The position numbers and the translations under genes were made by a program. The notes under the pieces were generated by a model. That model was not told the DNA's origin, searched no databases, and was given only the letters and a program-made list of their open reading frames with translations. DNA of 22,808 nucleotides from positions 1 through 22,808 of the IMG/VR virus record IMGVR_UViG_3300010413_000183. One strand, 5' to 3'. This stretch comes from a virus. This document shows, piece after piece, positions 7,336 to 14,203 of the stretch; position 1 is the stretch's first letter, and each line of letters starts with the position of its first letter.

Positions 7336-8286
7336 ATGGGTACAATACAGTTACTAAGCGATAAGGCAATTATCGGGATGTATTACAAGGCGCTGGAGCA
7401 AGACCCTGGAGTTTCATGGGTTAACGCCATAAGCGCATATTTCGAATCGATGCAACCAAGCGAGACATATAGGTGGTTGGGTCAAGCTCCGGTTATGCGT
7501 CAGTGGGTTGGAGGAAGACAATATCAAACGCTAAAAAGCGAGGGTGTGACTATCATAAACCAGCCGTATGAATCGACTCTTGATTTCTTTGAGGATGACA
7601 TCCGCAGAGATAAAACAGGACAGATTCAGGTCAGGATAAACGAACATGCGCGCCGGGCAAATGCTCACTGGGCGAGTCTGCTTTCAACGTTGATTATTAA
7701 CGGAGAATCGACGACCTGCTATGATGCGCAATACTATTTCGATACCGACCACTCCGAGGGGTCTAGCGGGACACAGTCTAATGATATCCAGGTGGATATC
7801 TCGGCACTCCCTTGTAATCAGCACGGAAGCACAACCATACCGAGCCCTGAAGAAATGGAGCTTTCGATTTTGAAGGCCATTCAACAAATTTACGGATTTA
7901 AAGATGACCAAGGCCAGCCCATGAACGAAAATGCGATGAGCTTTTTGGTGATGGTCCCGGTTTCGTTCTGGCACGCTGCATCTTCGGCAATATCAGACCC
8001 GGTTTTGACAAGTGGTAAAACAAATACAATTGTGAATTTGAGCAAGCTCAATATTCAGGTTGTATCAAATCCGCGTCTTACATGGACTGAGGAGTTTGTT
8101 GTATTCCGCACCGATGCAAATGTAAAATCTTTTATACATCAAGATGAATACGGGGTCCGGACTATGTCCAAGTGGATTGGATCTGAATATCATTTTGACA
8201 ACAAAAAAGTTGCAATCGGTATCGACGCAAGCCGGAATGTCGGTTATGGTTATTGGCAGAATTCTTGTCTTGTGACTCTAGTTTAA
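7336..8286 (+). CDS. Major capsid protein, Mu gpT type
   Basis: This 316-residue protein has the length and sequence character of the Mu-like major head subunit (gpT family), which has the HK97 fold and builds the capsid shell. Family-like features are the N-terminal YRWLGQAPVMRQWVGGRQ (about residues 45-62), DDIRRDKTGQIQVRINEHAR with the long spine helix that follows, the loop with YYFDTDHSEGSSGTQSND, and a C-terminal half with conserved-looking FRTDANVKSFIHQDEYGVR. The gene has a near-consensus ribosome site, AGGAGGT at 7321-7327, consistent with high expression. Its location after scaffold and decoration genes supports the call. A Mu-type capsid protein beside a lambda-type portal indicates a mosaic head module. 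Confidence 0.88.
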   Translation: MGTIQLLSDKAIIGMYYKALEQDPGVSWVNAISAYFESMQPSETYRWLGQAPVMRQWVGGRQYQTLKSEGVTIINQPYESTLDFFEDDIRRDKTGQIQVRINEHARRANAHWASLLSTLIINGESTTCYDAQYYFDTDHSEGSSGTQSNDIQVDISALPCNQHGSTTIPSPEEMELSILKAIQQIYGFKDDQGQPMNENAMSFLVMVPVSFWHAASSAISDPVLTSGKTNTIVNLSKLNIQVVSNPRLTWTEEFVVFRTDANVKSFIHQDEYGVRTMSKWIGSEYHFDNKKVAIGIDASRNVGYGYWQNSCLVTLV

Positions 8287-8300
8287 TGGAGGTTTTCTTG

Positions 8301-8699
8301 ATGAAAACTTATAGAGTCGAAGATAAACCGATATCAGTTTCAGGTGGCATGGTTGAATTAACCAAAAAACAATCGAAATCGAGAATGCATAACCTTGAAT
8401 CAGCAAAGGGAGAGGATGGGAAAATAATTGAAGGACGATTCAAAGTAATAAATCCCATCCAATTCAAGTCAGGTGAAATATTCCGTTTCGATGGTGAGAT
8501 TGGAAAAATTCAATCTGCTCTAGTCGAGCCAGTCGATGATAAACTTTTTGACAAAAAAATTGATTCCGAAATCGAAAAAGCTTTAATCCAGGAAGAAGAA
8601 GGGAAAAAAGCTGATAAAGCAGAAGCGAAAAGGCAAAAAGCTGTCAAACAGGCAAAAGTCGACAAACTTGAAAAGGAACTATCTGAAGCAAAAGAATAA
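8301..8699 (+). CDS. Small protein after the capsid gene, unknown
   Basis: This 132-residue product is encoded at the place where lambda has FI and where other phages have small head or neck proteins. The N-terminal half is beta-like, with GRFKVINPIQFKSGEIFRFD; the C-terminal third (about residues 90-132) is a lysine/glutamate-rich helix ending in KVDKLEKELSEAKE, likely a coiled coil. TGGAGGT (8287-8293) at good distance decides for ATG 8301 over ATG 8286, which would overlap the site. A DNA-packaging assistant like gpFI is possible on position alone, but I do not recognise the sequence. Confidence 0.6.
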   Translation: MKTYRVEDKPISVSGGMVELTKKQSKSRMHNLESAKGEDGKIIEGRFKVINPIQFKSGEIFRFDGEIGKIQSALVEPVDDKLFDKKIDSEIEKALIQEEEGKKADKAEAKRQKAVKQAKVDKLEKELSEAKE

Positions 8700-8722
8700 T
8701 CTGGTAATGAATAGGTGAAACC

Positions 8723-9034
8723 ATGACACTGCAAGACGACCTGATAAGTGATTTAAGTGTTTTTTTTGATACGGACGATTTTGCAGTGTCATGCACCTAT
8801 ATGCCGTCCGGTGGGAGCGCATCGATAATCAGTGTGATTTTTGACAAACAGTTCCCGGCTCAAAATGGGAATGAAATAACTTTTACCCCGTCAGCACGGG
8901 TTAAGACTTCCGATGTATCTGGGATCGATAAAAATGATACTATGGTGATTGGAGGCACGACCTATTATGTCTTTGAGCCGGGTCCGGATGATAATGGAAT
9001 AAGAACAATTTTGTTAAGCGAGAATCAAGCATGA
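8723..9034 (+). CDS. Head-tail attachment protein, gpFII-like
   Basis: The 103-residue protein has the size and beta-rich pattern of lambda gpFII and related neck proteins, which bind the connector and form the platform for the tail. It has an acidic helix at the start (LQDDLISDLSVFFDTDDFAV), followed by strands with an exposed loop, then RVKTSDVSGIDKNDTMVIGG and a closing TYYVFEPGPDDNGIRTILL; GDxxxIxGxxYxVxxxxPDxxGxxxLxL is a familiar pattern for such proteins. It overlaps the next gene by four bases (ATGA). The ribosome site, AGGTGAAA at 8713-8720, is weak but close. The call rests on size, the C-terminal pattern and gene order. Confidence 0.68.
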   Translation: MTLQDDLISDLSVFFDTDDFAVSCTYMPSGGSASIISVIFDKQFPAQNGNEITFTPSARVKTSDVSGIDKNDTMVIGGTTYYVFEPGPDDNGIRTILLSENQA

Positions 9035-9477
9035 GCACACCAACGCAGCAAACAATAATCAGCGCAGTAATAACTCAATTGCAGGGAATAACCGTCGCAA
9101 ATGGTTATAATTCAAACATTGGAAATAACGTGAATGAATTTTCGACCTCCAAGTTTGACCCTGACAATGATGTTTTGCGCACTTCCGTGGTGGATGATGA
9201 TGAATATGAACCGGAACAAAAATCTATAGACCTATGGTGGTGGGAATTGCCGCTTACCATAGAAATCGAAACGTCCGGGAATACTTCGCGTCAAGATGCC
9301 AGGAAAATGGTTGCTGATGTGTACTCTTGTATCGGTGCAGACTTAACATTTTCCGGGAATGTGGAAACTACATACCCTGGACCATTATCGATTGAAACTC
9401 ACCAGGATGACAAAAAAGTTACCAAGATTTATATCGGTATAATAGCAGTTTATCAAACCAGTCAATGGAGTTTTTAA
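9031..9477 (+). CDS. Tail terminator / neck protein, gpU- or DUF3168-like
   Basis: This 148-residue protein probably caps the tail tube and joins it to the head. It begins with a helix (QQTIISAVITQLQGI), continues to a strand-rich region with SIDLWWWELPLTIEIETSGN, then the helix RQDARKMVADVYSCIGADL and a last strand pair ending YIGIIAVYQTSQWSF. This helix-strand order and the final Y-x-T-x-x-W are typical of tail-terminator proteins in siphoviruses. Start overlaps the preceding stop. Unlike lambda, no gpZ-like gene lies between the attachment protein and this one; a gpZ-like gene occurs later on the other strand. Confidence 0.55.
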   Translation: MSTPTQQTIISAVITQLQGITVANGYNSNIGNNVNEFSTSKFDPDNDVLRTSVVDDDEYEPEQKSIDLWWWELPLTIEIETSGNTSRQDARKMVADVYSCIGADLTFSGNVETTYPGPLSIETHQDDKKVTKIYIGIIAVYQTSQWSF

Positions 9478-9478
9478 T

Positions 9479-9748
9479 ATGACACTACATGATGAATGGA
9501 GAATACTTCGGTCCAGGGGGGTAAATCTTCCATGGGAAGTTTTCCGGGACAGCGCCGAGATATACAGGAACCTATCCAAGAAGGGCAGGGAAAGAAATGG
9601 ACACGTCCGGGATTGGCAAACCACTCTCGAATTTGATCATTTGCATGGAAAAGTTTTGTCCAAATCTCAGCAGTCGCCCCCGGAACAAAAAAAACCAAAA
9701 AGTCCTGAAAATAAATTTTTAGGACAAAATGAGGAGGGCAATAAATAA
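9479..9748 (+). CDS. Small hydrophilic protein before the tail tube gene, unknown
   Basis: The 89-residue product starts two bases after the previous stop, with GGAG at 9467-9470 as its likely ribosome site, and overlaps the tail tube start by one base (TAATG). The N-terminal 60 residues are charged, with DEWRILRSRGVNLPWEVFRD; the last third is proline-, lysine- and glutamine-rich (QQSPPEQKKPKSPENKF) and probably disordered. The tight packing argues that it is a real gene of the tail module. I recognise no family and assign no function. Confidence 0.6.
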   Translation: MTLHDEWRILRSRGVNLPWEVFRDSAEIYRNLSKKGRERNGHVRDWQTTLEFDHLHGKVLSKSQQSPPEQKKPKSPENKFLGQNEEGNK

Positions 9749-10851
9749 TGAGCACTCAATTAGAAGCCTATGATATGTACCTTGACGGTGTCAAGGTGGC
9801 GAGCCTAAAAAATGGCGCGCTGAATATCAACTTTAACAATAAGATTGTGCGCCTCGACCAGGTGGCAGGTTTTATCGGTACAGCCGATGCAAAAAGCTAT
9901 GGTCTGGTTCCTAAAATTGAGGCCACTACTTTTTCAGTTGACGTTGCGAGCCTTTGGGGTGTTTACCTCAATGACTACGTGACAACGGTGGCGAGCGGTT
10001 CTCAGACTGCATATTATGGAGGCACAGGACTCATTGATATTTTTGCCAACGCAAAAACTTTGATGTTCCATCCAATCCGGTTGCCGATTTCAAATAGAAA
10101 TAACGACATAACTTTTTGGAAGGCAACTGTTAATCCTGAGAATATGCAACTTGTCGGCAATCAGGAAGCATTCCAGGAGCTTATGTTGAATATTGAGGTT
10201 TTCCCGGATTCGTCCAGGAACTCCGACAAAAGATATTTCTGCGTTGGCGACCCGACCATAACCGATACGCCGCTAAAATGCTGGATACAGGCTAATCACA
10301 AGGCCAATGCCCCGGCATTCCAGGCGACCGCTTATACACTGGCCGCTGACCAGATAGAACAATTTCAGGGATTTGCCCTGTATGGAGATATCACCACAAC
10401 CGCAACCGGTGCGATTAATGATATTGGCAATATCACGGCAACTCAGACCAGTATTATTTTTGATACAATGGCCGGAGGTACGTTTATCGCTGACACTTAT
10501 TACAAAATTGAGAATGAGTACATCTATGTGACATCGGTCACATATTCGGGCGATACGGCCGGGACATTGACAGCTGTTCGCGGTGTTGTTGGGACTACTG
10601 CGGCAGCTCATAATGATGATACCGTCATTACTATGGTTACAGGCCAATCAGTAGTTAATCATACCAATGAGGGAACTTGGGCCGCATCCGACGAAACAAA
10701 AGCAGAAGTTGGTGACACGTATCAAGGTACTACGAGCGGGACCACGCCTACAAACAAGGGGTATGTTTACCACGTTGCTACTGGTTCATCAAATATAACT
10801 TTCACACATTCCAGTGTTGCATCAGGTAACCTGGCAATTACTGCGAGTTAA
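9748..10851 (+). CDS. Major tail tube protein with extra C-terminal domains
   Basis: Position between the terminator and tape-measure genes, the strong ribosome site GAGGAGGG (9731-9738) and the start STQLEAYDMYLDGVKVASLK indicate the tube protein, which stacks in rings to make the tail shaft. The first ~220 residues should hold the tube fold. After about 220 come added parts: a small domain around 221-305 with YYKIENEYIYVTSV and LTAVRGVVGTTAAAHNDDTV, then a serine/threonine-rich domain (about 306-367). At 367 residues it is about 120 longer than lambda gpV (246), so the additions probably decorate the outside of the tail. The RGxxGTxAAxHxDxT pattern recurs, in weaker form, in two later tail genes. 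Confidence 0.75.
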   Translation: MSTQLEAYDMYLDGVKVASLKNGALNINFNNKIVRLDQVAGFIGTADAKSYGLVPKIEATTFSVDVASLWGVYLNDYVTTVASGSQTAYYGGTGLIDIFANAKTLMFHPIRLPISNRNNDITFWKATVNPENMQLVGNQEAFQELMLNIEVFPDSSRNSDKRYFCVGDPTITDTPLKCWIQANHKANAPAFQATAYTLAADQIEQFQGFALYGDITTTATGAINDIGNITATQTSIIFDTMAGGTFIADTYYKIENEYIYVTSVTYSGDTAGTLTAVRGVVGTTAAAHNDDTVITMVTGQSVVNHTNEGTWAASDETKAEVGDTYQGTTSGTTPTNKGYVYHVATGSSNITFTHSSVASGNLAITAS

Positions 10852-10857
10852 TATCAG

Positions 10858-11454
10858 GTGAAATTCCTTTCAAAAAATATCCAGCTTCGCGACAAGGTCA
10901 CTTTCGGAGACTTCGAAAAAATCCTTGTCGCGACTGGATATATTTTGAAATCAAAAAGCAAATGGGAGATAATAAATTATCAGAATGAAATAATAAAAAT
11001 TTTAACTCATATAAAAAAGCCGCGCTGGTACCATAGGTCCAGAATCCGGGAAATTTTGGACGCTGCAGGATTTATCCGCACTGGGAAAAAATCTGATAAA
11101 CCAATATCATCAATTATAGACGATGCCCGTGAATTGATAAAACGTGCCAGCGCTTTTCTCGGTATGAGTCCCAGGGTTATCCGGGATGACTACACGGATG
11201 ACGAATTGCAAGCGGCAATTGTGAACAAAAAGAAATTGAATATAGAGCATTATTTAAGAATGCTCTATCTGACACATAGTCACAAATATGCTGAGACTTT
11301 GATAAAAGAATTCAATTCTTTACAGAGCAAAGAAAAACTCAAAAAATCAGATTCGGGTGAAATAGAATTTGGTGGTAATAAAGTCAAAAATAAAATAATT
11401 TCCATGCAGGATATTTTAGATAGAAGACGGGAGATTGTAAATCATGGTCGGTGA
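10858..11454 (+). CDS. Putative tail assembly chaperone (position only)
   Basis: This 198-residue, lysine-rich and mainly helical protein lies between the tube and tape-measure genes, where lambda has G/GT and other siphoviruses have tail-assembly chaperones that coat the tape measure. It starts at a GTG six bases after the previous stop with no good ribosome site, and no in-frame ATG follows for over 100 codons. It ends with QDILDRRREIVNHG and overlaps the tape-measure start by 11 bases. There is no second frame between them for a frameshifted extension. Sequence similarity to known chaperones is not visible to me; the label is inferred from position. Confidence 0.45.
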   Translation: MKFLSKNIQLRDKVTFGDFEKILVATGYILKSKSKWEIINYQNEIIKILTHIKKPRWYHRSRIREILDAAGFIRTGKKSDKPISSIIDDARELIKRASAFLGMSPRVIRDDYTDDELQAAIVNKKKLNIEHYLRMLYLTHSHKYAETLIKEFNSLQSKEKLKKSDSGEIEFGGNKVKNKIISMQDILDRRREIVNHGR

Positions 11455-14203
11455 TAAGGTCGTACAGTTATTATTAAGACTTCAGGCTAATCAGGCAGAA
11501 GCGAATTTGAAAAAATTTGCAGCGACTAATGATTCAGTAGTTAGCAAAATTAACATCGCATGGCTTGGAGCCAAGGCAGCATTTGCAGGATATGCCGCTC
11601 GCATGGTTATGGATGCAATTAATTTTGCCGGTAGTATAGATTCAGTTCAAAACGCTTTCAAGAGTCTAACTGAATCGTTTGGTGCTGATGGAAATAAGCT
11701 ACTCGCAGACATGAAATCTCTTTCCAAGGGGATGATTTCTGAAGTTGATTTAATGAAATCGGCAAACCTTGCAATGGTACTAACCGAAGGAAAGGCGATT
11801 GAATCGCTTCCAAAATTGACAGAAATAGCGATTGCCGCTGCGCGTGAGAGGGGAACATCAGCACAGCAGATGCTCGATGATTTAGTAACCGCGTCTGGTC
11901 GTTTATCGGTAATGATTTTGGATAATACTGGAATTTCTTCCGCGACCGCATCAAAATTAATAGATAAATACGCAGCCTCCCTCGGTAAAACAAGAGAACA
12001 GCTCACGCAATCACAAAAAGCGCAGGCTTTTTTTAATGCTGTCTTGGTTGCGGGCAACGATTTGACAACCCGTATGGATTTTTCAACTTTGAGTCTTGGT
12101 GAAAAAATCCAAATGCTTGGAGCTAAAACATCAAATTTTACGAATCAGGCATTGTCGGACATGAGGGATGTTTTTGGACGCTTAATAAGAGATGCGTATA
12201 GATTAGTTGACGCGTTACAAAGGATGTATGACTTTATGAAATCCTTTGGGAAGGGTCCAAAGATAGATCCAGAAATTGAATATCAAAATGTCCTTAATGC
12301 CTACAATCAAGAATTAGAGGTACAGAAACAATTAAATGCTGAGATTGAAAAAAGAAAAAAATTATCTGGAATTGAAGGTGCTTATGGCGATTTGGCTTTT
12401 CAGTTAAATGAATCAATTGTAAGGTCGACTCAATTAAAAAAACAATTAGATGCAATCGATAAGCAGTTAAATTCAATCGGCAAAAAAAAGATTGTTTCAG
12501 GAGTAAAAGAAGCGCCTACTCTGGGGAAAAAACTTGGTTATACATATGACGATGTTTTGAAAGAATTTTTCGGATTTACAGAAGATGATTTTAATAAAGC
12601 CCTACAAGAATTGAGCATTGATGTTGATAAGCTGCAAAAAAGAATGAAGGCAGTTGGAATGCCCGAATGGATGCAAATAGAAGCGATGGAGGCTTACAAC
12701 AAGAGAATAGAAAAAATAATAGACGAGCAGCGCAAAAAAAAATATGAAAAGGATATAAAAGATACTAAAGATACCACTGACGCGCAAATCCAGGCAATAA
12801 ACACTGTCGGCAAAATAGCAAAGGCGTCGCAAGAGAAAAATATATCAGGTTTGATGACATCGATATCCAGCCTTGGACAACAGATAGCAAAACAGGTGCA
12901 ATCTGTTGCATTGGCCACGGGTGCCATGTATCTTGGTGTTGCCGGTGCATTATGGGGACTATTCTCTTCACTAAATGATAACACACAAAATGAACTTGAA
13001 CAACAAAGACAAAAAGAAGAGGCATTGTTAAAACTTGAAGAGGAGAGAAAAGAGGCCGTTCAGGCGCGGAAAGACTACGAGAGAGAAATAAATAGTGCGC
13101 TCATTGAGCAAAAAGATATTCAACTCGGAATAATCCATGAGTTAGAATCATCGAAGCCAATATATGATACAGCAGCAGAAGCTCAAGCGCAGAAAGATAT
13201 TACTCAATCAACTCTCGACCAATTACTGCAAAATGCTGGTTTGGATATTAGTACAGATAAAGTCGGCGTATTGCAGGCAAAATCTGCAACTGTATCAGAT
13301 ATCGAATCATTGAAGGGAGCAAAAGCAAAATCTCAGGAAAGAGCTGCGGAGATAGCTAGACTCGAAAACGAAATAGTTTTTTATGCTCATTATTTTTCAA
13401 CACATCATGATAAAAAATGGTTAAAAATTATCAAAGAGTTGCAGGATGCGCAAAAGTTGCAAAAGGACGCCCTGGATGCACTCGGCGGAACACCTGAAGA
13501 AATACAATCACAAATTGACGATGCTGAAGATAAAAAAGTTTTGCTCGACCAAATTCTTGATACCATGGGAGATATCTCTGACCTCAATGAGAAAATAGAC
13601 GAATTAACAGAAGAAGAGCTGGATAATTTATTAGAGAAATACGAAACAGAGCTCCGCATCCTCGACCTTCAAAAAGATCTGGGAGACATCACCGCAGATT
13701 ACTGGAAAGCAGAGAAGCTGAGAATTTTTAACGAGATGCTTGCCGCCCTGGACTCAGAGAAAGATAAAGAAGAATACCTGAAAATTCGCAAGCGAATCAT
13801 GGACCTTGATAAAGATATTGCAGACCAAAACAGGTCCATGGCCGCAAACCTGCAATTAACGCCGGCGCGGCAACCTGGGTTTGTCGATATTGCATACCGC
13901 TCAATCCGCAATATTTCAGGTGATAATTTCGTACAGGCCGCAAAGCGAGACCTTGAAGGATTGACAATGCCGGATGGCATGGTAAATGTATCGCATAGTC
14001 TTAACAGTGTCCGGGGAAAATCAATCCAGGAAGAGAGCCGTGATTTCCTTGCCGAACTGGTTCCATTGACGAAAGAGCAAAATGGAATTTTGAGAGAAAT
14101 ATTAAATAGAGGCGGCGGAGCGATTGACCAAATCGCTTTTGAATCATGGTTTGATTCCCTGCGCCTGGCATCCGAAAAAAGAACTCAAGGGGTAGCAATA
14201 TAA
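11444..14203 (+). CDS. Tape measure protein
   Basis: The tape measure fixes tail length and is ejected ahead of the DNA. The 919-residue product starts with the usual pattern VQLLLRLQANQAEANLKKFA, then an alanine-rich helical region with MDAINFAGSIDSVQNAFKSL and the conserved-looking LVTASGRLSVMILDNTGIS at about residues 148-166. A long lysine/glutamate-rich helical stretch follows. A hydrophobic segment lies at about 484-508 (ALATGAMYLGVAGALWGLF), which may cross the host membrane during injection; after it come long coiled-coil segments such as LLKLEEERKEAVQARKDYE. At about 1.5 angstrom per residue its length would suggest a tail on the order of 130-140 nm. Start overlaps the previous gene; GGGAG at 11430-11434 is the ribosome site. 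Confidence 0.88.
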   Translation: MVGDKVVQLLLRLQANQAEANLKKFAATNDSVVSKINIAWLGAKAAFAGYAARMVMDAINFAGSIDSVQNAFKSLTESFGADGNKLLADMKSLSKGMISEVDLMKSANLAMVLTEGKAIESLPKLTEIAIAAARERGTSAQQMLDDLVTASGRLSVMILDNTGISSATASKLIDKYAASLGKTREQLTQSQKAQAFFNAVLVAGNDLTTRMDFSTLSLGEKIQMLGAKTSNFTNQALSDMRDVFGRLIRDAYRLVDALQRMYDFMKSFGKGPKIDPEIEYQNVLNAYNQELEVQKQLNAEIEKRKKLSGIEGAYGDLAFQLNESIVRSTQLKKQLDAIDKQLNSIGKKKIVSGVKEAPTLGKKLGYTYDDVLKEFFGFTEDDFNKALQELSIDVDKLQKRMKAVGMPEWMQIEAMEAYNKRIEKIIDEQRKKKYEKDIKDTKDTTDAQIQAINTVGKIAKASQEKNISGLMTSISSLGQQIAKQVQSVALATGAMYLGVAGALWGLFSSLNDNTQNELEQQRQKEEALLKLEEERKEAVQARKDYEREINSALIEQKDIQLGIIHELESSKPIYDTAAEAQAQKDITQSTLDQLLQNAGLDISTDKVGVLQAKSATVSDIESLKGAKAKSQERAAEIARLENEIVFYAHYFSTHHDKKWLKIIKELQDAQKLQKDALDALGGTPEEIQSQIDDAEDKKVLLDQILDTMGDISDLNEKIDELTEEELDNLLEKYETELRILDLQKDLGDITADYWKAEKLRIFNEMLAALDSEKDKEEYLKIRKRIMDLDKDIADQNRSMAANLQLTPARQPGFVDIAYRSIRNISGDNFVQAAKRDLEGLTMPDGMVNVSHSLNSVRGKSIQEESRDFLAELVPLTKEQNGILREILNRGGGAIDQIAFESWFDSLRLASEKRTQGVAI

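Noticed and set aside
10273-10647. Minus-strand frame of 124 codons inside the tail tube gene
   Set aside because: It lies wholly opposite a well-supported structural gene, has no ribosome site, and its cysteine/serine-rich translation looks like antisense of the plus-strand codons.
11380-11460. Programmed frameshift joining the putative chaperone to a second frame
   Set aside because: A-rich runs occur, but the tape-measure start overlaps directly and no intermediate frame exists for an extension.
11647-12057. Minus-strand frame of 136 codons inside the tape-measure gene
   Set aside because: Opposite strand of a clear coding region, with composition expected of a shadow frame; no recognisable motif.
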